From Melieria omissa (taxonomy: Eukaryota > Arthropoda > Insecta > Diptera > Ulidiidae), in contig OZ020269.1 in the NCBI GenBank assembly GCA_963971225.1, forward strand, positions 101,616,905-101,680,904: a stretch of 64,000 nt of DNA, written 5' to 3'. Numbering within the stretch: position 1 is the stretch's first letter; each line of letters begins with the position of its first letter. The position numbers and the translations under genes were made by a program. This document shows, in pieces, positions 24,705-34,880 of this stretch. Below the pieces are notes generated by a model. The model saw only the letters and a program-made list of their open reading frames with translations. It had not been told where the DNA came from and made no database searches.

Positions 24705-26335
24705 TGTGACACTTAACCGTCATTGATATCTTTCACAGCTGCTGAGACATTCCTATTGGAAAAAAAGGGTGGGAATTTAAAGGTCATGAATATCTTTCAC
24801 AGCTTCTGAGACATTCCTATAGGATAAAAAGAAATTTTGACATTTAAACGTCATTGATATTTTTGACAATTGGTTAGACATTCCTATTGGAAAATGTTTA
24901 CATTTAAATGTCATTGATATTTTTGACAGTTACTGAAATATTCCTATTAAAAATTAATAAATTTTGACATTTAAATATCTTTGATATCTTTGACAGTTGC
25001 TGAGATATTTCTATTGGAAAATTGTTTACATTTAATCGTCATTGACATCTTTGACAATTACTGAGATATTCCTATTGGATAGAAAGAAATTTTGACATTT
25101 AAACGTCATCGATATTTTTGTCAGTTGCTGAGACATTCCTATTAGTAAAATATAAATTTTGACATGTAAACGTCATTGATGTCTTTGACAGATGCTGAGA
25201 CATTCCTATTGGTAAAATATACATTTTGACAGCTACACGTCATTGATCGCTTTGACAGTTCCTGAGACATTCCTAATGGAAAACTATAAATTTTGACATT
25301 TAAACGTCATTAATATTTTTTACAGCTGCTGAGACATTCCTATTGGAAAGAAATAAATTTTGACATTGAAACGTCATTAATATTTTTTACAGCTGCTGAG
25401 ACATTCTTATTAGAAAAATATATATTTTGATATTTAAACTACATTGATATCTTTGACAGTTCCTGTGACATTCCTATTGGAAAATATACTTTTTGACATT
25501 TAAACGTCATTGATATTTTTGACAGTTGCTGAGACATTCCTATTGGATAAACAGAAATTTTGGCATGTGACCGTCATTGATATCTTTGACAGCTGCTGCG
25601 ACATTCCTATTGGAAAAAAAGAAATTTTGACATTTAAATGTCACTAATATTTTTGACATTTGCTGAGACATTCCTATTGGATAGATAGAAATTTTGACAT
25701 CTAAACGTCATTGAACGCTGAGATTTTCCTATTGCAAAAAACGAATATTGACATTTAAACGTCATTGATATTTTTGACAGTTGCTGAGACATTTCTATTA
25801 GATAAATAGAAAATTTGACATGTAAACGTCATTGATATTTTTGACAGTTGCTAAAACATTTTTATTAGATAAAGAGAATTTGTGACATTTAAACGTCGTT
25901 GATATTTTTGACAGTTGCTGAGACATTTCTATTAGATAAATAGAAAATTTGACATTTAAACGTCATTGATATTTTTCACAGCTACTGAGACATTTCTATT
26001 AGATAAATAGAAATTTTGACATGTAAACGTCATTGATATTTTTGACAGTTGCTGAGACATTTCTATTAGATAAATAGAAATGTTGACATGTAAACGTCAT
26101 TGATATTTTTGACAGTTGCTGAGACATTTCTATTAGATAAATAGAAATTTTGACATGTAAACGTCATTGATATTTTTGACAGTTGCTGAGACATTTCTAT
26201 TAGATAAATAGAAATTTTGACATGTAAACGTCATTGATATTTTTGACAGTTGCTGAGACATTTCTATTAGATAAATAGAAATTTTGACATGTAAACGACA
26301 TAAATATCTTTGATATTTAAACGTCATATGGGAAA
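24705..26335. repeat. 67-bp satellite, about 24 tandem copies
   Basis: The unit is TTTTGACATKTAAACGTCAT, then TGATATTTTTGACAGTTGCT, then GAGACATTTCTATTAGATAA and ATAGAAA. The last copies begin at 26018, 26085, 26152 and 26219, exactly 67 bp apart and nearly identical. Copies before about 25750 are more divergent and mostly carry CCTATTGGAAAA instead of TCTATTAGATAA. Because 67 is not a multiple of 3, successive units are read in all frames; the array does not encode a repeat protein. Confidence 0.93.
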
Positions 26336-27770
26336 AACAAAATTGTACATCATTAATTTCTTTGGCAATTCTTTCCCTATTAAGGAATATTATTCCTGCT
26401 ATTCAGTCAAAATTTAGTCATAACAAAAGTTCATCAACTTTAACGTCAATTCCATCGACTTCATATAAATTTATGAAATATAAAAGTTTTTATTATTACA
26501 AATATTTAAATTAAATAAGTTTTTAATTAAAATTTTCTCAATTTAAAAACTTCGAAATTTAGTCTTTCATTTAAAATTTTTCAATTTAACAATTCTTAAA
26601 TTTTCCACACAAAATATTGCACTATGTCAATATTTGCTTCATGCTTGGGTCATTCACTTTTGGCCCATTTGGTTTATGGTAATTTTTGGCAACATTCCCA
26701 AAATGCATTTTACTGGTTGTTTGTGTTCTTTTTTGTTGTTGTTGTTTTTTTCACAGTCATTCGTCTCAGCTGCCATTTGCCATTTTGACTGTTGAAACTA
26801 CAAATGACAACCAACTGTAACGTGAACCGTGACGGTTGAAGTTAAGAGGAGAAAAGTATTTGTGCTGACTTTGTGGTCCTCTATGCGTTTTACAAAGTGC
26901 GCTACTGTGCAAACTTAGCCAGACAGACACACACATACACAGTTACATTTTGTAGCATTCATGACGGAAACAGGATATTGACCGCCATGCAACCGATTCA
27001 TGCAGTGCATCAGCGAGTCTGTGTTGTTTTTTTTGGTCATTGCTGAGTGTGTAACCTTTGTATGTTTTTGACACTTACAAATAATTGTATGCTTGTATGT
27101 TTTTATTTGTAAAACGACCTATTGAAGTGTTCAAGCAGCCAAACGGAAGTGTGGCATAACTTGCTAGCAACAACAAGCAAATAAATAAAAAAAGAAATAA
27201 ATCAAAAACTGATTATTTCTTAAGTTTGCATCAATGTGGTTGCAACTTGAATGTTTTTTATTTAATGACAACAAATTTCTATGTATACAATTTTACAACT
27301 AAGATGGGTAAAGTTTTTGGCAAAAAAATTAATTAGCGCAAACATTTATGACTTTTATAACAAAAAGATGATACGAAAGTTTCACAAAGACCGCCTATGA
27401 CTCTCAATATTTAACTTCTTTATTAACATATTTTTTTGAAAAACTCATGATTTCGTTACTCTGCGTCTAAAACAAATTCAGATCCTTTGTTTTATAGATC
27501 AAATTAATAATCTTTTAGCTAGTATTGGCCAATTGAATCAGACTTGAAATTAGGCAGCTAAATCGACTATGAAGTCTCATTGTGATAATTGGGAATCAAA
27601 CCCCCTAGGTACCAGAACCACTCTCAGATTCCATCGAGAAGTTAAATAGACTTTAAATAGTCCATTTCGCTAGATCTTCGAAATCGCCAAAGCAACAGAA
27701 TTCAGCACAACTTTCAAGAAAGTAAAGTACACTGTATCCTCTTTCTCGGTAATAGAACGCCTTTGATATC
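26336..27770. other. Non-coding stretch, nothing recognised
   Basis: AT-rich, with a (TTG)n tract at about 26732-26750. At about 27580-27610 a GGGAATCAAACCCCCTAGG motif resembles one at 8982-8999. I considered a tRNA there and could not fold one. Confidence 0.4.
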
Positions 27771-27779
27771 ATTAGAAAT

Positions 27780-28625
27780 CAGTCCCAACTAATTTGGTAT
27801 CTATCGAACGAAGGAACATCGTCTTCCTCTTTCTCGTACAACATCTTTGGATATCATTGAAAATCGGTCCAACTAGGTTGATATCTATCGAACAGAGGAA
27901 CAGTGACTTCCTCTTCTCCATTCATTCAACATCTATGGATCTCATTAGAAATCAGTCCCAACTAAGTTGGTATCTCTCGAACATAGGAACATCGTCTTCC
28001 TCTTTCTCGTACAACATCTATGGATATCATAAGCAATCAGTCCCAACAAGGCTGACACCTATCAAATAGTAGTTCATTGTCTTCCTCTTCCTTGTTCATG
28101 CAATATCTATGGATCTCATTAGATCTCAGTCCAAACAAGGTTAGCACTGAAGTACATTGTCTTCCTCTTCCTCATACAACATCTATGGATATCATTGAAA
28201 ATTGTTCCAACTAGGTTGGTACCTAGGTTGTCTTTCTCTTCTCTGTTCATGCAATATCTATGGATCCTATTAGATCTCAGTCCCAACAAGGTTGGCACCC
28301 ATCGATCTGAAGTACATTGTCTTCCTCTTCCTCATACAGCGTTCATGGATATCATAAGCAATCAGTCCCAAAAAGACTGACACCTATCGAATAGTAGTTC
28401 ATTGTCTTCCTCTTCCTTGTTCATGCAATATCTATGGATCTCATTAGATCTCAGTCCCAACAAGGTTTGCACCTATCGAACTGAATTACATTGTCCTCTT
28501 CTTCGTCACACAACATCTATAGATACTATTGAAAACCGGTTCTAACTAGATTGATACCTATCCTCTTCTCCGTTCATTCAACATCTATGGATCTCATTAG
28601 AAATCAGTCCCAACAATATAAGTTC
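27780..28625. repeat. ~86-bp tandem repeat, about ten copies
   Basis: Units contain CAACATCTATGGATATCATT or a close variant, AATCAGTCCCAACTAGGTTG, a TATCGAAC segment and GTCTTCCTCTTCCTC. The CATCTATGG anchors lie near 27842, 27930, 28015, 28104 and 28180 and continue to about 28583. Spacing is 76-89 bp. Long plus frames here are repeat-derived. Confidence 0.75.
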
Positions 28626-28866
28626 CAACAACATTGGTGTCTATTGAACAGTCAGCCATCAGAACACCAACCATGGTTCATAGTTTCATATTCTGCTCAG
28701 TCCACTTCAATCCGAAGGCATATTTTCACAGCAAGCATCTACATTACTGAGAAATATTAAAGACATACTTGGCTTCTTTCATGAAAGGGCGACTCTGACT
28801 CTGCAAAAATAACCTAATTTTTCTCTTCCTCTTGTCTCTCCTTTGGTCTATTAAATTACAGCAATT

Positions 28867-28992
28867 ATGAACGAAATGAAAGAAAGAATCCGGGTTCTTC
28901 TTGAAGAAACTATTAGCACAAACCTGGATACTCTAAGACCTGAAATATTATATTTCTTAAAAAGACATCTTAACAAAGAGATCAGTTGGTAG
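28867..28992 (+). CDS. Small candidate ORF or exon (41 codons)
   Basis: A splice-acceptor-like sequence (pyrimidine-rich, then TTAAATTACAG at 28861) is followed by an ATG and a frame to TAG at 28990-28992. It reads MNEMKERIRVLLEETISTNL, then DTLRPEILYFLKRHLNKEI and SW. The regular hydrophobic spacing suggests an amphipathic helix, unlike the noise in neighbouring frames. A GT donor at 28988 could also make it an internal exon. No family is recognised and no upstream exon was found. Confidence 0.25.
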   Translation: MNEMKERIRVLLEETISTNLDTLRPEILYFLKRHLNKEISW

Positions 28993-29479
28993 TGGAAATG
29001 AGTACGCGAAGCAATATTTAGCCATAAATCATTACAGATCTGTTTGTTCCAAGACATGGTTTACATATTTTAAAAATTTCATTAATCTTTTCTGGTTATC
29101 ATCACATTAAGCACTTCAATGCCATTCAAAGTGTTTTAAGATAATTTTAATTTGCACAGAACTAATCGCACTGAATTTTGTGAAGCTGTACCAGCATAGA
29201 TTGCATTCCATTTCCCTGAACAAAGGTACTAAAAAAATAAAAAACATTCGCAGCAATAGCCGCCGGCAAAAACAACTGGACGCCGCCAAATTAACCATAA
29301 AAACTAAAGCAACAACAATAATAACAAACTAAACATGGTTCAGCTGAAATTTCCATCTGATAACAACACAGTGCACAGTGAGACAAAAACACTTTTTGAC
29401 AAATAAAATACATTAAATAATAGAAAAAGAAAAGAGTAAATTTATGATTACGAGTAGCTTAGATAAGGTTAGGTTAGTA

Positions 29480-29514
<35 letters not shown>

Positions 29515-29739
29515 CACTTACAGGTCTACAAGGCACCTTGTCAGCTTCTTCATACCTCGGAAAGTGAAATCCATGCATCTCTTTTTGGCGCAAATCAACT
29601 GACAAATTAGAGACTTCGACGTTAGTGGGAACCTTGAACCCAGATCGGCGATCTTTGGAAACTTAGATCCCGGTGCTGTCCTACATTGCCTGGAATGTAT
29701 TTGTGTGTGTGGGTGTGTGTATGTATGGTGTACGCGAAG
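28993..29739. other. Non-coding stretch with a GT microsatellite
   Basis: (GT)n at about 29484-29511 and a second GT/GGTGT tract at 29700-29720. A 60-codon minus-strand frame at 29116-29298 has a hydrophobic N-terminal part but no supporting signals, so I do not call it. Confidence 0.4.
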
Positions 29740-29747
29740 GTCTACAA

Positions 29748-29904
29748 CAGTGGTCGGCAAAGCTTACTCAATTGAGCAGTACGCTCAGCACACGTACTCA
29801 GTATTCTCTCTCAATCAGCCGTGTTCAGGTATAATTTTATATAGTTGAAAGAAATTACACGGCGCTCACTAACACCATCTCATTGTCAATTTTGCCGACC
29901 ACTG
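29748..29904. mobile_element. 157-bp hAT-type MITE with perfect 8-bp target duplication
   Basis: The ends CAGTGGTCGGCAAA and TTTTGCCGACCACTG are inverted repeats. GTCTACAA lies directly outside on both sides (29740-29747 and 29905-29912). Termini and duplication length are those of hAT elements. The interior has no coding capacity. The ends differ from the 2.1-kb element at 4107 beyond CAGTGG, so this is a different family. Confidence 0.88.
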
Positions 29905-29912
29905 GTCTACAA

Positions 29913-30340
29913 CGTCTACATTCTGAACTCTCTCTCTTGAACCCTCTATCTTTTGAACTCTCTCTCTTCGTCTCTCTTTTGAACTCAGACTGCATACGAA
30001 TGCCGGTCTTTGGACGCTCTATTTCCGATTCCGTTTGACATTATCTACGTCTCAGTGACACACAATGCACATGACATTCATACACACACACACATACATA
30101 TGCGTGTGTTTTTAGTTGTACACAACCGTTACACATTCATTGGAATTTTAAGTATCGCAGAGCGAAAAATCGTTCGTCACATTTTGCTGATGTTTTGTGA
30201 CTTGAAAATTCTTACACATTTTTATTACTTTTTCCAATCAGTGCAGCTTGCCAGTCAAGAAGCAGAATCAGTGCAGCTTTTTTTGGGTCTGTTTTAGTTT
30301 TTTTTTGTACAATTAAACTTGTTTGATGTGCAATAACTAA
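29913..30340. other. Upstream region of the secreted-protein gene at 30444
   Basis: CT-rich words (AACTCTCTCTCTTGAACCCTC) repeat near 29929-29985, followed by a CA/TA-rich tract at 30080-30100. No gene is seen before the promoter elements near 30352. Confidence 0.4.
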
Positions 30341-30351
30341 CTGCGCGTTTG

Positions 30352-30390
30352 CATAAAAACCGAACAACATCAATTAGCAGCCAGTCAGTT
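30352..30390 (+). promoter_or_regulatory. Probable core promoter of the 30444 gene (TATA-like box plus initiator)
   Basis: CATAAAAA at 30352-30359 is followed about 30 bp later by TCAGTT at 30385-30390, a match to the insect initiator consensus TCAKTY. This would give a 5' leader of roughly 55-60 nt before the ATG at 30444. Confidence 0.45.
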
Positions 30391-30443
30391 GTGTTTTGCA
30401 TCTTGTTGATTGTTGGCCAACAAATCGTCGCTGCAGCAATAAT

Positions 30444-31113
30444 ATGGAAGTGTTTCGCTTGACAGCAGTGCAATGCTTTGTAAGCCCTGACTTTTGAATA
30501 CAATAAGGTATAATTCTGAAACATTGAAAATGTCTTTAATTAGCTGGCAGCGCTGCTCGTATTGCTGACTTCTGAACCAGTTGAATCGGGTTTCGAAATC
30601 ATGTTTCCTGGCTGGAAGAACCCCAATTCGAAAAACTTTAATAAAAACCTGCCCGATTGGGTTTTTCCAATAAGGAATCGAAAGAAGATGGTCACCCCGC
30701 CACCGCCGACTAAATCCGCATCTGACGCCGGGGATTCGCCAGGAAAAGCCGCAACTGCTGCGGGGGATTCGCCAGGAAAAGCCACACCTGCTGCCATGGA
30801 GGCAACCACAGTTCCCGGCGCGGCACGGCGAAGCAAAGTAAATGTTAACCGCAATGCTCGTCGTGGACGCAACAAAATAGCCGTGAAACCGTCAACCGTG
30901 AAACCGTCAACCGTGAAACCGTCAACAATCCGTCCAAATGTTAGAGCAATGAAGAACATTGTTCGAGAGCGATACAATAAATCAGTGGCAGATGTCGTAG
31001 CTCAGCTGGCTAGTGCGTTGGGCGGCGACTCAAATGTGACGGTCGAACCCAGGTTCAAAACTCCGCAGAGTGTCGCGAGTAGGAACAAAAATCTAAAAAA
31101 ATTAATGTCGTAA
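30444..31113 (+). CDS. Predicted secreted basic, Pro/Ala/Lys-rich protein, 201 residues, two exons
   Basis: Exon 1 (30444-30479, 12 codons) begins ATGGAAGTGTTTCGC and ends at a GTAAGC donor. Intron 30480-30543 (64 nt) ends TTTAATTAG in phase 0. Exon 2 runs to TAA at 31111-31113. Joining them gives a signal peptide, MEVFRLTAVQCFLAALLVLL, with a hydrophobic core at about residues 8-20. The mature part has a WKNPN...PDWVFP segment (36-54), a Pro run (64-67), a doubled GDSPGKA (75-92), basic clusters at 58-60, 107-108 and 118-121, a triple VKPST repeat (126-140), and NKS and NVT sequons (157 and 176). The length and period of the frame argue against chance. I recognise no family. Disorder and rapid change resemble fly seminal or other secreted proteins, which is inference. 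An ATTAAA signal follows at 31159. The alternative of translation from ATG 30601 without a signal peptide is less likely. Confidence 0.7.
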
Positions 31114-31446
31114 ATATAGAAAAAATAGTTTGTAGTACTGAAGGAATTGTGTTAATTTATTAAAATATGAAAACGGATTTAAAAAATATCAATCTATATA
31201 CCGATGGCAGGCAATCACACTTGCACTTTGTGATGGTTGATGACTTGGGTAGAAATTGTTGCAATTTGTTGAATGTAAGTTTGAGGAATTTTGTCGAAAA
31301 ATTTCCCAAGAAACCTTATGTTAGGTAAATGTATTCTATAAAAACTAACTAACTATTTTTGGAACCCTTTGGAAGCTTTCCCTCTTTTGTTTTGCTTTCC
31401 ATATTCCTTGTACCATTACTTGAAAAAACGTCAATTCGTAGGAATA
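31114..31446. other. 3' flank of the 30444 gene, with an orphan TATA box
   Basis: ATTAAA at 31159-31164 is a possible polyadenylation signal for the upstream gene. TATAAAAA at 31337-31344 sits in the same TCTATAAAAAC context as the box before the 36657 gene. No ATG follows before the mariner insertion at 31447, so it may be a relic promoter or chance. Confidence 0.3.
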
Positions 31447-32359
31447 CAGAGAGCGACAATCATGTATTAAGACTGCCTCTAGAAAACCCAATTAAAACAC
31501 GATATCTGCTAATTTTTCGGTATATTTATTCGAAATATTCTCCTCCTCCTGATTCGATACACTTGTTACATCGATTTAATAATGTTCCAGCTCATTTTTC
31601 GGAATTTCCTCCAGTGCCCTCGTCGAAGCCCGTTTTGTATGGTCTGAATTTCATCAGAAAAGCTCTTTTCAACTTGAATTTCAGTTTTGGGAACAAAGAA
31701 AAGCCGCACGGTGCCAAATCAGGTGAGTACGGCGGATGATTCAACACACCGACCTGATTCCGAGCCACAAGTTGACGAACAATGAGTGCTGTGTGACTCG
31801 GTGCATTATTGTGCAACAGAGACCAACTATTTGGGTCGCGGTATTCTGGTCGAATACGATGGATTCTGGCCACCAAACGCTTCAAAACTTCGAGGTAGCA
31901 GTATCTGTTTGACCAGTTGGAACAAATTCTTTGTGAATAATTTCTTTGCTATCGAAGAATGTGATGAGCATTGTTTTGATTTTTGATGGAACTTTTCGTG
32001 TTTTTTTGGCTTGTGGTGAGTTTTTTGATTTCCATTCCGCACTTTGACGCTTGGTTTCTGGATCGCATTGGAAACACCATGTTTCATTACCCGTAACAAT
32101 TGTTTTCAGGAAGTTTGGATCATTTTCTGCGACTGCAACGATGTCTGTAAGATGACTGACTCTCATTAATTTTTGCTAAAATATCAACATTAAACGAAAA
32201 CGTGTTTTGCAAAATGAATTTTTATAAACATTAAATGTCAACCAAATGTCGTGAAATTTTGACAGTTAGCAGAGGAAGGTTGAAGCTTCAAAACACATAG
32301 ATGGCGCGCTTCGTTGCTGGGATATGGTTCGAGTCGTAATATATAACTGTCGCATTGTG
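31447..32359 (-). mobile_element. Internally deleted mariner element, TA-flanked
   Basis: Degenerate terminal repeats share GCGACANNNATNTATTANGA on the left (from about 31453) and, reverse-complemented, on the right (ending about 32352). TA flanks both sides (31445-31446 and 32360-32361). At 913 bp the element is shorter than the usual ~1.3 kb. The N-terminal DNA-binding region is gone; the transposase begins at about residue 140 of a normal protein. Confidence 0.75.
31500..32166 (-). pseudogene. Mariner transposase catalytic-domain remnant, all three catalytic Asp replaced
   Basis: Mariner transposases cut and join DNA through three acidic residues (DD34D). The first frame starts MRVSHLTDIVAVAENDPNFL. 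The canonical TGDETW appears as TGNETW (about 32085-32100). After a frameshift near 31899, LLHDNAPSHT appears as LLHNNAPSHT (about 31797-31825), and SPDLAPCDF appears as SPDLAPCGF 34 residues later (about 31700-31725). A second frameshift near 31670 breaks the C-terminus, which can still be followed to a NRCNKCIES-type motif near 31565. It cannot be an active transposase. Confidence 0.85.
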
Positions 32360-32361
32360 TA

Positions 32362-32750
32362 AAAGTGCAGTGTCATCAAACTTTAGGTAAACTTTAAAAA
32401 AAAACTACTTCGTACTACTTCGAGATTTTACAGTGTGATATAGCTGAAAGTATGTGTTAATAGAAACCATGAACTTTAGCTGCACAAACTTGCACGTTTT
32501 TAAGAAATTCAACGATTTCATTTTAGGGGGTGGAGAAGATTTCATTTGGAGGCGAATAACATACGCAACCATATTTTGTACCAGCAATTTTCGGTTGTGA
32601 AAAGTAATTTCAGTATTTTTTAAAGATTATGCAGAAAGCTATTTCAGGTATCTGGCAACACTGGTATCTTGGGCGTTCAGACAACAAACTGGATCATGGT
32701 AATTTAAATTGAAGCTCAGTGAGAAAAAGAAGAAACTGAAGGAAATCTAA
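32362..32750. other. Non-coding stretch, nothing recognised
   Basis: AT-rich, stops in all frames. No secreted-gene architecture was found although it lies inside the cluster. Confidence 0.4.
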
Positions 32751-32756
32751 CCTGCC

Positions 32757-32776
32757 TAGTTCTCTCTCTCTCTATA

Positions 32777-32815
<39 letters not shown>

Positions 32816-33045
32816 ATCTCTCTCTCTCTCTCTCTCTCTGGGAACATAGGTTGAAAACCCTCGACTATATCTTTTTCAACGACTTGGATAATCTCATTGA
32901 ACATTTGTAAGTTTTATTCATAAATTAAATTGACGACCAAAACGCTTGGCTCTTTCTCTCTCTCTCTCTCCCTCTCTTTCTCTCTCTTTCTCTAGCTCTC
33001 TCTCTCCCTCTCTTTTCTCTCTCTCTCTAGCTCTCTCTCTCTCTC
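32757..33045. repeat. Two (CT)n tracts heading duplicated ~110-bp blocks
   Basis: TCTC/TATCTC-rich tracts at about 32760-32840 and 32950-33045 are each followed by a similar block. The blocks contain CTTGGATAATCTCATTG, ACATTTGTAAGTTTTATTCA and TAAATTAAATTGAC. The two blocks (about 32840-32950 and 33045-33155) look like a tandem duplication of about 200 bp. Confidence 0.75.
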
Positions 33046-33102
33046 AGAAAATATAGGTGGCAAGCCCTCAATTATATATTTTTCAACAACTTGGATAATC
33101 TC

Positions 33103-33155
33103 ATTGGACATTTGTAAGTTTTATTCATAAATTAAATTGACTTGACCAAAACGCT
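33103..33155. repeat. Left copy of a 53-bp direct repeat flanking a LINE fragment
   Basis: Starts ATTGGACATTTGTAAG and ends CAAAACGCT. It matches 34443-34495 with three substitutions, and a third relative lies near 32896-32946. Confidence 0.75.
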
Positions 33156-34442
33156 GTCAGATATGCCTACCATTTCCATGTGCTTTACCCATAGAAAATG
33201 GGCCGTCATTAACCCGACCATCTGAAGTAAGAAACTGTGAGCATTTGCCGGATATGGCGGAAGCACAAGTTTCGTCCACCTGCAGCCGCTCTCAGCCTGC
33301 CGTGCTCGCTCCTGGGTCATATTGACCCATTCCCATTCGTTAACAGTGGCTTTAATGGCTGCAGATGGGAGTGGCAGAACAGGCTCAGGGCCGACAACAT
33401 CAGCCTCAGAGCCCATTCTAGCTAAGGAATCCGAGGTCTCGTTACCCGCAATTCCTGCGTGTCCCAGGACCCAGGTAAGCATCAGGTTATTGTATTTGCC
33501 GACATAATTAAGCCTGGATTTGCAGGACTTGACTAGCATAGAGGTGGTTAGAGGGCTGTCCACTCCAGAGAGGGCTACAGACACCGATAGACCTGCCTCT
33601 CCACCTACTCTCTATGACAAAGTTCATCGCCTCAAGTATCGCAGGCAGCTCTGCCTGAAACACAGATGCGTGCGAGCCTAGGGCAAAGAACCGTCCAGTC
33701 CCCGTGGACTCAATGAAGACCCCAAAGCCAGAACCTTCTTCCGTTCTGGAGCCGTCCGTGAATATACGGAAGCAGTGTTTACCGGGCTCATCCTCAGGAA
33801 CCGACCAAGAGTGAGGAGCCTCAGGCAGCAACACTATGTACCGCTTTTTTAGTATGACAGTTGAAGGCATGAAGTCGAGGGGCATGGACATGACTGTGAG
33901 GTCGATGTCGGTGCCAGCACAACTATCCAGTGCTGAACAAGCGCCATACCACTAGCCACTGTGTTTTAGTCTTCGGTTGGCCTTAAGGGTCTCTCCTTGG
34001 ATAAAAACATCAAGTGGAGGAAGGCTCACCAGGGCATCTAGCAATGGGCCAGAAGTAGTTGGGAAGGCTCCTATACAACATATGGCCACAGTGCGCTGCA
34101 GTCTGGACAAGGTTCTCTTGGCCCCTGCAAGAGAGAGTCTGCTCATCCAGACTACCGATGCGTAGGAGATGATGGGTCTTATCAGAGCTTTGTAGATCCA
34201 GAGGATCTTGCTAAGGAAAAGACCCCACGTTTTCCGAAATACACCTGTGCATTGCCAGAAAGCCGACAGTGCTTTGGATGTTTTCAGTTCTACGTGAGAT
34301 TTCCAAAGGAGTTTATTATCTAGAATAACTCCCAGATATTTCACCTCTTTGGATAGCTGGATAGTGGCCCCCTTGAGTGTGAGCAAAACGACTCTATCAA
34401 GATTCTTCCTCCTGGTAAAGAGAACCATACCAGTTTTTGACA
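33156..34442 (-). mobile_element. LINE fragment: end of reverse transcriptase plus RNase H, truncated at both ends
   Basis: The minus strand begins just after the catalytic box of a reverse transcriptase (SKTGMVLFTRRKNLD). It continues with VKYLGVILDNKLLWKSHVE and YKALIRPIISYASVVW, the thumb and connection region. A TAG at 33952-33954 interrupts it. An RNase H domain follows: FTDGSRTEEGSGFGVF with the first catalytic Asp, then AELPAILEAM with the Glu. After a frameshift near 33540-33580 come WVLGHAGIAGNETSD.LAR, with His and Asp. The sequence stops at a GISDS motif, without the zinc-knuckle, 3' UTR or poly(A). RNase H after the RT places it in the LOA/I/R1-like LINE group. Confidence 0.85.
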
Positions 34443-34495
34443 ATTGGACATTTGCAAGTTTTATTTATAAATTAAATTGACTTGACTAAAACGCT
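34443..34495. repeat. Right copy of the 53-bp direct repeat
   Basis: Starts ATTGGACATTTGCAAG and ends TAAAACGCT; see the copy at 33103-33155. Confidence 0.75.
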
Positions 34496-34880
34496 TCAGA
34501 ATTCTTACAGCCACAGTCTGTAGTACCTTTCTTAGAGACCTCACTCTTTCGATAATTTTTTGTAGCTCAAGTTTGTTTTCTTATACGAAAGTTGTGGGGT
34601 CCTACACTAACGCCCTCTGAATTCGTTGTCTATCTGTCGTTTTCTGATTGGCCTTTTGATCTCTTATCGGCCAATTAATTACACAATTAAATTTAGATTT
34701 TGTAAATGTGAATGTTAATCAAATTTTTATTATAAATAATAGTTGTTTCTTTATTTCCCAATGAAATCGATTCGTCATAACAAACTGTTTAAAAACAACG
34801 ATTATCACTGACTGCAGCAACAGTTGTATTTCAATTGCAGAACAGCATCATTCTAGCTTCCATAAAATTAAGTCTTGACC
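34496..34880. other. Upstream region of the 34881 gene
   Basis: AT-rich. TCATTC at 34848-34853 fits the insect initiator consensus 28 bp before the ATG, but only a weak TATA-like TGTATTT lies upstream at about 34825. TTTAAAAAC at 34788 is an alternative. No other gene is seen. Confidence 0.35.

Noticed and set aside
27575..27660. Possible tRNA gene (B-box-like GGTTTGATTCC on the minus strand)
   Set aside because: No matching A box at the right distance and no cloverleaf could be paired.
29116..29298. 60-codon minus-strand frame with hydrophobic start, as another secreted peptide
   Set aside because: Hydrophobic part is preceded by Arg-rich sequence, no TATA or polyadenylation signal, and it lacks the split-signal-peptide architecture of the cluster.
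31337..31445. A fourth secreted gene begun by TATAAAAA at 31337
   Set aside because: No ATG before the mariner insertion and none in a suitable context after it.
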